DNA of 64,000 bases, from the NCBI GenBank assembly GCA_049487715.1, contig CP150583.1:372001-436000 (forward strand), written 5' to 3'. Source of the stretch: Pycnococcus provasolii. Taxonomy: Eukaryota > Chlorophyta > Pseudoscourfieldiophyceae > Pseudoscourfieldiales. The notes beneath the pieces were generated by a model. The model searched no databases. It saw nothing but the letters and a program-made list of their open reading frames with translations, and had not been told where the DNA came from. The first letter of the stretch is position 1. Each line of letters begins with the position of its first letter. The position numbers and the translations under genes are program-made. Positions 1 to 10,724 of the stretch are shown here, one piece after another.

Positions 1-440
1 GAGATGGAGGTGGAGATGGAGGTGGTGAAGGTGGAGGAGATGGTGGAGGAGATGGAGGTGGAGGTGGTGAAGGTGGAGGAGATGGTGGAGGAGATGGAGG
101 TGGTGAAGGTGGAGGAGATGGAGGTGGAGATGGAGGTGGTGAAGGTGGAGGAGATGGTGGAGGAGATGGAGGTGGAGGTGGTGAAGGTGGAGGAGATGGA
201 GGTGGAGATGGAGGTGGTGGTGGTGAAGGTGGAGGAGATGGTGGAGGAGATGGAGGTGGTGAAGGTGGAGGAGATGGAGGTGGAGATGGAGGTGGAGGTG
301 GTGAAGGTGGAGGAGATGGAGGTGGAGATGGAGGTGGTGAAGGTGGAGGAGATGGTGGAGGAGATGGAGGTGGAGGTGGTGAAGGTGGAGGAGATGGTGG
401 AGGAGATGGAGGTGGTGAAGGTGGAGGAGATGGAGGTGGA
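1..440 (-). repeat. 36/42-base tandem repeat coding the SPPP tail of the subtilase
   Basis: Eleven copies of the marker GAAG (plus strand, first at 27, last at 417) are spaced 42, 36, 36, 42, 42, 36, 42, 36, 42 and 36 bases apart. Every unit is a multiple of three, so all copies keep the frame. On the minus strand the units read as 12- or 14-residue blocks of Pro with regularly placed Ser, the pattern of algal and plant hydroxyproline-rich glycoproteins. The repeat continues as GGC-rich variants to about 600. Confidence 0.85.
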
Positions 441-3400
441 GATGGAGGTGGTGGCGGCGGTGGCGGCGGTGGCGGCGGCGGTGGCGGCGGTGGCGGCGAG
501 GGCGGCGGAGGCGGCGGAGGCGGTGGTGGCGGCGGCGGCGGCGATGGCGGTGAAGGTGGACGTGGCGGACTCGGAGGCGGCGATGGAGGAGGAGGCGGAC
601 TTGGAGGATATGGCACATTCGCCAGGCCAAGCCAGACTCCGTAGAATGACCACAAAGCTGGCGGCTCCCATGGCGGGTCAGCAGTCACCGTGCTTGACGC
701 CGATGCGGTGCTAACAGCAATACCCTTGCCGCAGGTGACAGTGCCTATCGCTCCGCGCACGAAGAGAGCGTACGTCTGTTCGTAGTTAATTGTCACCGCG
801 CTGACGCGCACAGCGTACGTTCCTATTTTCGGCGATGCAACTCTCACAACCTCTTGAGTATGGCGCCGATCGCCCGCAGCCTCACCGTTTCCACGCAAGG
901 TGTATGGGGCCGAATAGGAAGATGCGGATACGTCGGGAGAACGCAACGTCAAATCGAGGTCATTGACGAGATGCACCGCGGCGCTAAGGCTCGCAGGATA
1001 GTCATTCCATGCCAGACTCACGACGAGCTCCTCGTCAGCGCTTGTCACTGGTACAGCACACTCGTGGAACGTGTTTGCCACGGTAAAGCCTCCAAAAGAA
1101 ATGTCGACAGCATGGACACGGAAGGCATCTGTCGCAAGCGGCAGCACGTTTGCGAGGTTGACACGTCCCCATCCTTGACTTACGCTTGGTCGAGGACCTA
1201 GTGGAAATGCGTTCGAGTTAGTACCCTGCATGTCATCGCCAGACGCTATGAGGACAGCTCGCAGAAGCACGCCACTAGGCTCAAAGGCACCAGAAGGCAG
1301 CACGTTGGCGTGGTCTGTGGCGAACCACTGTCTGATCAACGTTACGGCTCCTGCCACAATTGGCGTGGACATCGATGTTCCAGACATGCGTGCAGCGGAG
1401 CAGTGTGCACACTGGCTGCTGGAACACGTTGGCACGGAGCAATATCCCCATGACGTGCCGCTTCCGGCGAAGCACCAAGGGCCGCTCGCGTCGCTGTCCG
1501 GGTTGCGACAGTAATTGCTCGTCAATCCGGCGCTCGTGTAGTAGGCGGGGTACGTTGGACTACCCCCCGCAAATGGGCTGAAAGAGCTCCACGCGTTGCA
1601 CGTCACACCTGCGGTTGTTGTCGATATTGTGCCGCGATAGTCCATCTTCTTAGCACCGCAGCCACAGGTTGTCTTTGGACTAGAGTTCAACCCCGCAGAA
1701 AGCACGGAGTCGCCCACTCCCACAACGTCCGGCTTGATGCGTTTGTCCGCAGCAACGGGTCCAACCGACGAAAAACGTGCTAGATGTTCCCACTTGTTCG
1801 ATGGACTTGTGAACGTTCCGATGACCGCTGTCTTCCCATCAGCAATGGCCGCGTCGATAGCAGAAGCCGCTTCCAGCGGCACGATGAATACGGGCACGGT
1901 GACGCTACTTCCGTATGTGCCGTCGTCACTCATGTCGACAAAGCCGCCCTCCGAGTTGACGATCACCACAACTGTGGCACCAGCCTGCTGAGCGAAAAGC
2001 GCCTTTTGCGTAAAGTAGCATGTACCGCGATCAACGATTGCGATCTTGCCTGCCACGGATGCGGCGTTTGTCAGGGCTGAGCATCCTTCGCTAGGAGTTG
2101 AGCGTGCCATTGCATAGGATGTGCCTATGGTGATGGAAGTGGCACCGAAGTCGCTCGCGCGCAACATGCGAAGCGTGGTGGTGCCATCGACGATAAGGTT
2201 GTACGCCCGGGGTGCCGACGCAGGCGAGGAGCTTGCCGTGCTAAGCGTGGCGCCCACCGCGACAATACTCTTTGCCATCGCAGGGCTTTCGACCGTCGAA
2301 CTGTACGGCCCACTGTTGCCGGCAGCAACGAGTCCAAGCAAACGCGGCTCGCTGTAGAAGTATGTGTCCACTTGCCTGGCAGACACTCCGTAGCTCGTTG
2401 ACATCTCCCCCCAGGAGTCAGTTTGCACGCGCGCTCCCGCCGCAAAGACACGCGCGTAGAAGTCCTGATACGTTCCAACGTCAACCAACCCACCGGACGA
2501 ATCTCCTATGTCACTGAAGGCTATCGACGCACCGGGTGCGACTCCTCGACTATCCGGGTTGGGTGTGCTCGTACTGAGACCCGCGGCACTACCCGCAACG
2601 TGAGTGCCATGCCCATCTGAGTCGCCATCCGCTGCGCCGCTGTATGTATAGTACCACGAAACTTTTCGATGTCCCGCGCGCGGCGTGTTGCCTCCCGCAC
2701 CGTCGTCACGGAAGTAACAGCTGTCCATGTCGATTCCTGTGTCTCCGATACCTAATACCTGGCCCGATCCGTCGAGATTTGCGTCGTGGTAGCGCGAGTT
2801 TCCACTCGAGCCGCTCTGCGCGATCACGCGCGCCTCGTAGTTGTGCATCTTACGCCGATAGCTCATCGCCACGAATGCGACGTCGCTAATACCACGGAGT
2901 GCGGCAGCGGTGGACCTCGCCACTTGCGCAGTGCGTGGCATTGAAACTCTGAAGTACGCATCACATCCACGTCCATCGACGACGACGTTCACGTGCGGTA
3001 GCTGCATATTGATGAGGCGTCGACGGGGCGCGGAGAGGTGCAGCGGCGTGGCTTGCAGGTCGCTTTGCACGCCGTTGAGCGCACTGCGTACGTCGTCGGC
3101 CACGGCGTTAGCGTACCGCACGAGGCGTTGGCGTCTTGCGGCCACTTCGTTGTCGTCGTTCTGACCATGTTGCAGCTGCGTCAAGTCGCATGCATCGGCG
3201 ATCTCTGAAGGACGATACAGTTCCACGTCGAAGTTGAGCACGCCGCCATCGCCGCCGTCGTCACCACCACCACCACCACCCCACCACCACTGCTACGGTG
3301 GTCAAGGTGAGCTGTTCTATTCCTCAAAGCCGGCGTCTTTACGATGCGTTCGTTTGGCGCGTGTGTATCTAGCACGCTCAGCCGTCGTATTACACGCGCG

Positions 3401-4044
3401 TAACTTTTCCTTTCTGTTTTCGTGAGCATTCGTCGGCGCGAGGTGGGCTGTGCACGCAACGCCTCGAGATAGCTGAGGTCACGCACGGCAGTGTCGACGG
3501 CAGTGTCGACGCGATGTGCGGTGGGAAGTCTTCCGATCCAAGCGAGCTGGCCGCCGAGTTCTTGTCGCAGTGCCACCGCGGCATCTGGCAGCGGTCCGTT
3601 GCACAGCCACGCGTTGTCTGGCAAAAATGCCGCGACGGTTGCGTTGTGACGTGCAAGCACGCGCTGAATGAGCGTTCTCTGCGCGGGTGAAGTGGTGCGT
3701 CTGCTGACTGCGACGAACGGCTTGTGCACCACCACTGCTGCTAACAACGCATTCGCGCTCCCAGCAGCTTTCGTCGAGTATGCGTTTGGTATTGTTGCGT
3801 CGTTGAGTTTGCTCGAGTGCACGACGCCGTTACGGAGTCGCAGCACCTTACTCACCGCCGGCGTGACGAAATTCTCACTCAAAGCACACGCCACCGTTGC
3901 TAGGAACACGACGACGAAGAAAAGGCGTCCTGAGCGTTGCAAGGCCTCACTGAGCGCCACCACACGTGTGCGACGTCCACAAGGAAACCGCCGCCGATCG
4001 CCACCGCCTGTGCAGCTGCAGAGAGAGTGAACGCACCTCTGCAT
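1..4044 (-). CDS. Secreted subtilisin-like protease with PA and kringle inserts and proline-rich tail (3' end outside window)
   Basis: This is a family S8 serine protease, likely secreted or wall-associated. Reading the minus strand: a hydrophobic stretch (LFFVVVFLATVACALS, about residues 41-56) follows the chosen ATG, then a prodomain-like region with FLPDNAWL. The catalytic Asp lies in GIGDTGID (codon 2741-2743), the His in HGTHVAG (codon 2609-2611) and the Ser in SGTSMSTP (codon 1373-1375). A PA-type insert (AGKIAIVDRGTCYFTQKA) lies near 1840-2075. A kringle domain with six spaced cysteines lies at about 1422-1666, just before the Ser motif. After the catalytic domain comes a beta domain with LVNDLDL and GTYAVRV, then hundreds of bases of PPPSPPP repeats reaching base 1. 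The frame is open from 3292 to 1. The N-terminal part is in another frame and is joined by a probable 50-base intron. Upstream ATGs at 4161 and 4191 are alternative starts. Volvocine hatching enzymes are also subtilases, so a wall-lysis role is possible but is inference. Confidence 0.85.
3293..3342 (-). other. Probable phase-0 intron in the subtilase gene
   Basis: On the minus strand the N-terminal frame reaches ERI, then GTAAAG (a good 5' splice site). It meets CCGTAG at 3293, and the catalytic frame opens at the next base. Removing these 50 bases joins the two frames in phase and removes an in-frame TAG. No transcript evidence was available, so a short indel is the alternative. Confidence 0.55.
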
Positions 4045-5082
4045 CTGCAGACGAAGGGAAGAAGAAGAAGACCACCACCACCACACGTGATTACCACGCG
4101 TCGAACATCGGCGCCAGTGCCCAAAAGGCACTTCCCATCTCCTCCTGCTAAATGTATCCATGTCCGCGTATGATTGCCACCACCACCACATTAGTAAGGG
4201 TAGGGCTGGTTGTTGCCCCCATATGAGCTCACTGCACTGCACTGCACTGCAATGAAACGAAGTGAAACGAAATGAAGTGAAATGATTCGCGAAATGACGA
4301 TGCTGCGGGCAACAATGAAGCTTGGAGCTGAAAGAATAATTTTGAGCCTGCTTTGCCGAAACACAAATGGATGGCTTCCAATAGTCTATGGACGAAGGTG
4401 GTAAACTTTAAAAAGGTAGGCGCGTGTACCTTTTTAAAGTTTACCTTTACACGTCTTCTTCAATACCATTCAAAAGGAGGAAGTTCAAAAACGTCCCACT
4501 CAACGCAACAGCTCCTCAACGTTGGCACAGCAGGTGGATCCGCGTACCCTTAACAAACTTGACCACCTACCTCTGTGTTGTGACCTTACATACACAAATC
4601 ACACACCTGGAGGGGGCAAAGCCGGCAATGCAAGTTCGCGGCCGGCATACCTCTTCTCGACTGTCGACTCTTGACCACCTACCTCTGTGACCTTGTCAGC
4701 TGACCGGTCGATGCATCGGGTGACGGCGAAGAATTCTTGCTTTGACAACAGCTATGGAGGTGACGGCAGAATCGGCGGCGGTGCTCGAACTGGCTGGCGC
4801 TCGGCTTTGTGGAATTGTCATGGACCCACTCACTCACGACGTATCTGCGAAGAGTGCGCGGAAGGCAGGATTCCGTCACGTCCACCGAGACTCGATTCAC
4901 GGTCGGAGTGGGACGAACCCGAGCCCCTAACCCATTTGTGAAACAAGCAAAAAAGGTACTCGTCATTTGCTTTTTTAAAAAGTTAAACTTCTTTCCTCCC
5001 CAAACCCATTCACCCGGGGGGATCCACGCTTTGCGTGCTTTGGTTCACATTCTCACGTTCACATGCACGTTCTCGCCACGCG
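4045..5082. other. Intergenic region with repeats and a hairpin
   Basis: No convincing gene. It holds a TGCAC pentamer run near 4229-4250, GAAATGAAGTGAAA-type purine repeats to 4285, a perfect hairpin at 4400-4445, and the direct repeat CTTGACCACCTACCTCTGTG near 4558 and again near 4672. Short open frames here show no recognisable protein features. Confidence 0.6.
4400..4445. repeat. Perfect 19-bp inverted repeat (hairpin)
   Basis: Left arm GGTAAACTTTAAAAAGGTA, loop GGCGCGTG, and a right arm that is its exact reverse complement. It lies between the subtilase and SAP-motif genes, both on the minus strand, so it could act in transcript ending or be a remnant of a small inverted-repeat element. 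A related AAAAGGTACTCGTCATTTGCTTTTTTAAAAAG sequence lies near 4952-4981 but is imperfect. Confidence 0.8.
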
Positions 5083-6564
5083 TCAGCCGAAGGTGACCTG
5101 GCTCATCACGGAGCTTTCTCCGAGCGGCCCAGGGTCGCGCACCGCCGGCCTCGCGCTCTGCGGCCTCGGTATGGATCTGTTCATCGAGCGCACGCCGACG
5201 TCGTCTTCGGCGTCAGGCTTCGTCCCGTACCCGCCGCGCAGCAGGCTGAATCCCACGCCCTGATTATACCTCCTCGACGCCCTGCGGTGTTCCGCGAGGT
5301 GTTCCTCACCCACCGCCGCCGCCGGCTGCTCGTTGTTAAACACCTGGCTTTGGTGCATGTACCCGCCACGTCCTGAGATGTTCTTCGCCTTGACTTCCTT
5401 TTTGTTCAACAGCTCGACGTAATCATCACGGCGCCGCGTTCGGTCGTCCTCCGTGACGTCGAAGATGCACCCCCCTCCGCGCATGCCGCTCGCTCGCTGC
5501 ATTTCGCCCATGAGAATGTCGTGACTCGTCGTTGTGGCGCCGCGATGCCGCAGGCGTCCCTCTCGACCAGGCCTGTCGCCGCTCGAGTACACCTCCGTTC
5601 CCGAGTCCCCTGCTGGTACAATTTCGCCGCTGTCATTCTCGCGCTGTGGGCTGAACGGCTCGTCGAATTGCACGCTCGGGTGCATTGTGAATACGTTGAG
5701 CTTGCGCGCTCCCGCACGCGGGTTGCCACCAGGGCTCTGCAGTCCAGCCTTGCGCCCGTACGCCGGACTCATCGGCGCAACGGGCGCGTTCCACGGCGTA
5801 TCCTCGTGGTCGAGCGCTACCTGGCTGTCCGTGACGCGCGGCGCTGTTTGAGGCCTGGTGAGCATCCACTGTCTGCTTCGGCTGAGCGAGTCGCTGTCCC
5901 CCCCGGATCCCGCGGGCACCTCGGCTTTGACGTTGACTGCGGGGTCGGCAAGCGGCTCGGCACCAGCTCTCCCGAGCTCTTTCGTGAGACGGTCTCGCAG
6001 GACGTCCACACCTCCCGCGGGCGACGCACCTCGCGCACGCAGCTCTCGTCGCAAGTCTTTCAGGAGGAGCGACCTCACACCGCCGTGCGTGGCGGTGGAC
6101 GGGTCGTGCATGGTAGGTGGCGGAAGTGCGGCGCTGTATCCTATGCTGGGATTCGTTGCGGTGACGTTCGACCGTCCGAACGCCACTTTTTCCATTGGGT
6201 TAACGTTGTAGAGGTGGTTGATTTTTTTCTGGCTTTGTCCAAAGGTGGACTCGCGGCGTGGTACGGGTGCGCCGGCGGCATCTTCCGACTGCTGTTTAAA
6301 GCTCCGTCGAAGGGCACTGGTTTTTGACGCCGATCGCTGCGTGGGTTGGCCCGCCGGGGGTTGCTTCGCGGCTGCAGCGTGTTCGCGTGCGACAGCTTTG
6401 GCAATCGCGGACGAGGCGATATTTTTCGCGGCTAGTCGCGCGGCGGATGGCGACGACGTGAAGCTCGCGACGTCCGACTCGTTATTGAACTGAATTCCTC
6501 TCGAAGCCGAACCTGGCGTATTCGCGTTTGACTTTCTCTCCGGAGTCGCCTTCGGAGTTGCCAT
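5083..6564 (-). CDS. SAP-motif protein of unknown function
   Basis: A 493-residue uninterrupted frame with a proper ATG. It is largely low-complexity, rich in Ala, Ser, Arg and Pro. Residues about 165-198 (SLLLKDLRRELRARGASPAGG then VLRDRLTKEL) fit a SAP helix-extension-helix motif, which in known proteins binds AT-rich DNA or RNA. The C-terminal third contains RRDDYVELLNKKEVKAKNISGRGGYMH and several Arg-Pro-Gln-Ser-Ala stretches, typical of disordered cytoskeletal or nuclear proteins. I do not recognise the family. It may share the 6565-7475 promoter region with the divergent ankyrin gene. Confidence 0.7.
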   Translation of the reverse strand: MATPKATPERKSNANTPGSASRGIQFNNESDVASFTSSPSAARLAAKNIASSAIAKAVAREHAAAAKQPPAGQPTQRSASKTSALRRSFKQQSEDAAGAPVPRRESTFGQSQKKINHLYNVNPMEKVAFGRSNVTATNPSIGYSAALPPPTMHDPSTATHGGVRSLLLKDLRRELRARGASPAGGVDVLRDRLTKELGRAGAEPLADPAVNVKAEVPAGSGGDSDSLSRSRQWMLTRPQTAPRVTDSQVALDHEDTPWNAPVAPMSPAYGRKAGLQSPGGNPRAGARKLNVFTMHPSVQFDEPFSPQRENDSGEIVPAGDSGTEVYSSGDRPGREGRLRHRGATTTSHDILMGEMQRASGMRGGGCIFDVTEDDRTRRRDDYVELLNKKEVKAKNISGRGGYMHQSQVFNNEQPAAAVGEEHLAEHRRASRRYNQGVGFSLLRGGYGTKPDAEDDVGVRSMNRSIPRPQSARPAVRDPGPLGESSVMSQVTFG

Positions 6565-7475
6565 GCTGATAATGACTTGATGAGCTAAAGCAGGTTGATT
6601 TCTGGGGATGCTGACGACGTAGGTTTATATGCACACAAAACACAAGCAGGCCGGTCTGTAAGTGTTGAGCTATACAGACTTGTGCACGCGGTGAACGCAA
6701 TGGAACTCCTGGCAACTGGCGTGAACTGCAAGTGTATGTGTGCAAGGCGTTTTCCAAACAAGGTTTTCTTTCTCTGTTGTCGGCGCAAGCTTACAGCGCA
6801 AGCGCGAGGGCAAAAGGGTGGGAGGGCTTGTTGTCGGCGCTTGCAAACAGGTAGGTGGTTCTGAGGTGTCTGTCGTCTAATAATAATGCATCGCTTAAGC
6901 CAGCCGCATCGATTGGGTCGGTCGCTTTTCTCGATCGCTCTTCTTCGCCTTTACATAAAGGGAGACTACCACACCACGATGATGGACCCGACGATCACGT
7001 GAGCCTCACGTCGCGATCGAAGGCCGACCTGAGCGAGCGATGAGAACTCGCCGACCTTTCCCCCAATTTATAATAGGAGCGATGCGTTTGCGTGGATCAA
7101 AATATGTAAGGCAAATAACACTCTATTTAAGGTTAAGGCAAGGCCGTGCTTGTGCCGTGAGAAAAACGACGTACAGGGTATGTAGTTCTACCAAGGGGGG
7201 AGATAACCCACAACCCTAACCCTAACCCTAACCCACAACCCTAACCGATAACCCTAGCCCAAACTCCCACCAAACCCTAACCGACCGAGGAATTGGTTTT
7301 TCCAGGAGGTTAAAGGGGTTTGTTGCCGAAGGAATTTCTCACTCTCACTTTTGGATCTGTGGCGGCGTCGGCGGCGTCGGCTTACAACACAACACGTAAG
7401 CGTCGGCGTCCTTCTGGCGCATCTGTTATTGTGAGAATAGTATACCTGAAGTGGACTTCCTCATCTCATCTCGTC
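6565..7475. other. Divergent intergenic region between SAP and ankyrin genes
   Basis: This is the 0.9-kb region between a minus-strand and a plus-strand start. It contains AT-rich patches (AATTTATAATAGG near 7067) and, at about 7205-7280, a cluster of CCCTAA motifs including three perfect copies in a row. No gene is supported. The long plus frame reaching back to 7320 begins at TTG rather than ATG. Confidence 0.6.
7214..7231. repeat. (CCCTAA)3 telomere-type hexamer array
   Basis: Three perfect CCCTAA copies at 7214-7231, followed by the degenerate copies AACCCTAACCGATAACCCTAG and AAACCCTAACC to about 7280. The array lies about 245 bases before the ankyrin gene ATG at 7476. Confidence 0.8.
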
Positions 7476-9525
7476 ATGGATCCGCGCACTTCCATCTACT
7501 TCGCCTCCTCGCACTCAGCGTTGAGACACTCGCCGCCCATGTCTTTGACTCTCTTCATGGAGAAGTTCGCGTCGTCATCTGCGAATATCTCACTCGCCAA
7601 TGCTTTGGTGTGGTGCTCGTTTTTAGACGACTGGACGCCGCTGCACAGCTGTGCTCCTATCCTGGAGCCATGCGTGAGACACATGCAGCAAATCGGAAGG
7701 CGGAACTTTCGACAGGACCTCGCAGATACGCCGGCACCACTTGCTTTTCAAAGAACAATTACAAGGCAGCAGCTCTCCCCAGCCGAAGTCAGCGCCTTGT
7801 TTCGGAGGTGTCGGATCGACGCGTCGGCGGATATTCTCAAACTCTGGCGCACAGCTTGTCTGCAGAACCGGGACGTGTGCCTAGGACCGGCAATGTCACA
7901 CCAAGACGCCGGCAGAAATACAGAAGCGAGGAACGTCATCATGCGCGCCATCCGATACGCCGCTGACGACGAGACGGACGATGCAGAATACGAAGACGAT
8001 GACGACGAAATGTTTTTTGCCGCGCTCGAGCAAGGGCTGTTCAACGAACGCATGCTCGAGAAGATGTTCAACGCGTCCATCTTGCGCAAGTCACATCGAA
8101 AAGACAAGGCGATTCCCGACGACGCTCAAACAGTTCAAGAGGCTTTGGAACTGCAGTTTTACAACTGCGTTCAATACGAGGAACCACTGCAAAAACGGGT
8201 GCTTGAAATGGCCATCGCGCACGACGCACGAAGCGCCGTACCGGAAGATGCAGCCGACGAGTTGTTACAGCCGCTGATGAAGCTCATACTACAAGTCGCC
8301 GATGTGAATCCGACAGCAACTCAGGCTGAACTTGATCAAGCACAGAATGCAATCAAAGATTTTCTTAATGACCGCATACCGAACAAGGATCACCTGCGAA
8401 GAACAATTATGCGAATCGTCCTCGCAACAACCTTTAGTGGAACTACGATCATGCATGCAATCTGCGAACATGGAGGACAGCATGCTGCAGATGCTATCAC
8501 CCTCATCTTCGATCTACTACAGCCGGTAGAAGATGCACTCGGTCTTATGCTACTCGCACCTCGTCATTGTGACACTCATGAGCGGCCTCTGCATGTTTCC
8601 GCACGCCTTGGCGACGCGAAGGCTCTCAGTGCACTCTTGAACAACATCACAACTGCCGAAGATGCTCGCGCCGTCCACGCAGCTCTTCTGATGGTGACAC
8701 GCGACAACTCGGATTATGCGCAAGGAGATTGGGCTGTGAACAGCCGAAACAAAACCAAAGACCAAAACCAAAAGATTGAGTCCCGCCATCGGTCGCCTCT
8801 TGCACTCGCTTGCCTAAGTGGCTCAGATGAAGCAGTCGAGGTGATACTACACGCCGCACAGACTGTCAGTCAGTTTCTTTCGGAAGACGAAATGCCACCA
8901 GCGAAAAGGCGTAAACGCGAATCGAGTTCTAACCACCTGCTTCAACGTCTGGTGACACAACGCGATAACAGTGGAGCAGATGCGCTATGCATGGCATGCG
9001 ACAATCTCGAGGGAGATGGACCACATCCTGACATCATTCAGCGGCTGTTGAAGGTTGGCGCCCGCGTTAAAAATGACGATCCGCCTGACATGCTACCTGA
9101 CGAGCTTCGCAAGCACGATGACGATGATGACGATGATGACGAGGAGGAGGAGGATGGAGGATTATGGCGACGGCGCAAACGACGACAACGACAAGGTACA
9201 ACTGAAAACATACGTACAGCCATACGTATCGGGAGCGTTTCACAACGCGGCGAGACTTGGACAAACGAAGGTTGCGAAGCTGCTTCTCACGAACGAACCT
9301 GACTTGTGCAACCTACGTCTGCGCACCGCAGATGGTGGTTTGGGACCGACACCTTTGATGCTTGCCGCAAGGAGGGGCTGTGCGCCGATCGTCGAAGCGC
9401 TCCTGGAGGCGGGTGCGGACGTCTCACATGCCGCAGGCGATGGCAAGACGGCGTTGGACGTCGCGCGCGCGAATGGTGCACGTTGTGCCGCCGTCGTTGC
9501 GATACTAGAGCGAAACACCTTGTAA
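7476..9525 (+). CDS. Ankyrin-repeat protein with central acidic tract (one-base frame change)
   Basis: The first ATG-led frame (MDPRTSIYF) runs to the acidic run HDDDDDDDDEEEED near 9114-9155. Ankyrin-type segments follow in the next frame, YGDGANDD to the stop at 9525. Ankyrin signatures are seen in both parts: ERPLHVSARLGDAKALSALL and SPLALACLSGSDEAVEVIL before the shift, then FHNAARLGQTKVAKLLL, TPLMLAARRGCAPIVEALLEAGAD and GKTALDVARANGA after it. Deleting one G near GATGGAGG (about 9154-9160) joins the frames. The only nearby GT-AG pair would give a 24-base intron, too short to be credible. Ankyrin repeats mediate protein binding; the partner is unknown. The start is uncertain because another frame is also open at 7451-7966. 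Confidence 0.7.
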
Positions 9526-9581
9526 TTTGTTTTTGTAAAGTGAAGCGCATTCCATTACTGAATCAGCCATCTTAGATTTTA

Positions 9582-10724
9582 TCACACCACATAAGTCCCA
9601 GGACCTGGCGCCTCGATGTTTGTAAATCGCGGCGGACGCAGGCGCATTTCGCGAGCAAAGGTGAATTCTGGCTTGGACGCCTTGACGCTGAGCAGCTGCG
9701 GCCCGTTCGCGCCCTCGAGCAATCTCACCTGAGCAGCCGCGTCGCTCGCCGGCCCAGGGCCGAGCAGGCCTTGGTACACCTTGTTCGCGCGCTCGCCATC
9801 CAAGCTCGCAAAACCCGCGCGGTAGCGGTCGACACTCTTGCCGAACGAGTACATACCTTTGCTCTCCTTCGTGCTATTCCTCTGCGGCGCGCACGCCGGG
9901 TCGTACGAGTACTGCCCGGGGCCAGGCACCTGCGCGGAACGCCTCTCGAGCGCGTTGGGAATTCGCGGGTCGATGGCGCGGTGCTCGCGGCCGAACGGAG
10001 GTGCGGGATACGACACGTTGCCTGCGAGCACCTGCTTTCCGTATCCGCTCGCGACGGGGTAGTTTCCAGGTCCTGGCGTGTCGCGCGCAAATAGCGCGCC
10101 TTCGTATCCCTTGCCAATGGACGCCTGCGCGTTTCTGTGCGCGCCGGGGAACCCGATGATGGACTCGCTTCGCTTGACGCTGTTCTGCTGCGCGCCGAAC
10201 GAACTTCCGGGGTCGTACGCGTTCGGGCTGGGCACACTGCCGAGCATCTTGCGTTCGCGCACGTCCATCGCAAACCTGTCTGCGTGAATGAAAGCGGGCG
10301 TCGCACTGCTTTTCTTCTCGCTGTACGCCTGCGAGCCCATGCTGCTTCGTGCGACGTACGTGCCTGGCCCCGGCGTGTAGTCGGGTAAGAGCTGCTTGCT
10401 GTGTTCCTTGCTGATGAAGTTGGGCAGGTTGCTCTTCTTTCCCTCCGCGAACCTGAGCGCGGTTCCGAAGCCGAAGCTCGGCGCGGACTTGTTTACGCTC
10501 GCGACCATCTTTCCAAACTGCGTCCTCTGCATGGACGGCGGTATGACCCTGTACGTGTACTTCTTTCGGCGTGAACGGTCCTTGCCGTACGCGCGCGTGA
10601 CGTCGCGCTCGTGCTCTCCTGAGGGGGGAACCTCAGATGAGGCAGCAGGCGCAGGTTCAGAAGAGGCCGGCGCAGAAGGCTCTGCAGGAGGCTCTGCAGC
10701 AGGCTGTTGAGCTTCGTCCGCCAT
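9582..10724 (-). CDS. SHIPPO/STPGR (ODF3-like) ciliary microtubule protein
   Basis: A 380-residue protein with an acidic, Ala/Pro-rich N-terminus and repeated sperm-tail PG-rich motifs: TPGPGTYVA, SPNAYDPG, TPGPGNYPV, VPGPGQYSY and a final APGPGTYVV at the extreme C-terminus. Aromatic and glycine motifs between repeats (SFGFGTALRF, MYSFGKS, PPFGREHR) also fit. STPGR/SHIPPO proteins bind microtubules, often inside axonemal doublets. The gene is uninterrupted, has an ATG start, and its 3' end is 56 bases from the convergent ankyrin gene. With IFT20 at 46.6 kb it supports a flagellated stage. Confidence 0.85.
   Translation of the reverse strand: MADEAQQPAAEPPAEPSAPASSEPAPAASSEVPPSGEHERDVTRAYGKDRSRRKKYTYRVIPPSMQRTQFGKMVASVNKSAPSFGFGTALRFAEGKKSNLPNFISKEHSKQLLPDYTPGPGTYVARSSMGSQAYSEKKSSATPAFIHADRFAMDVRERKMLGSVPSPNAYDPGSSFGAQQNSVKRSESIIGFPGAHRNAQASIGKGYEGALFARDTPGPGNYPVASGYGKQVLAGNVSYPAPPFGREHRAIDPRIPNALERRSAQVPGPGQYSYDPACAPQRNSTKESKGMYSFGKSVDRYRAGFASLDGERANKVYQGLLGPGPASDAAAQVRLLEGANGPQLLSVKASKPEFTFAREMRLRPPRFTNIEAPGPGTYVV

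Noticed and set aside
4-714. Plus-strand open frame of repeated Met-Glu-Val residues
   Set aside because: It is the antisense reading of the SPPP-coding tail of the minus-strand subtilase, whose frame is continuous with clear catalytic motifs.
5521-6327. 268-residue plus-strand open frame
   Set aside because: Antisense to the intact SAP-motif gene, with Arg-rich composition typical of shadow frames in GC-rich coding DNA.
9195-9218. GTACAACTG...ACGTACAG as an intron in the ankyrin gene
   Set aside because: 24 bases is too short for a spliceosomal intron, and its length does not correct the frame change.
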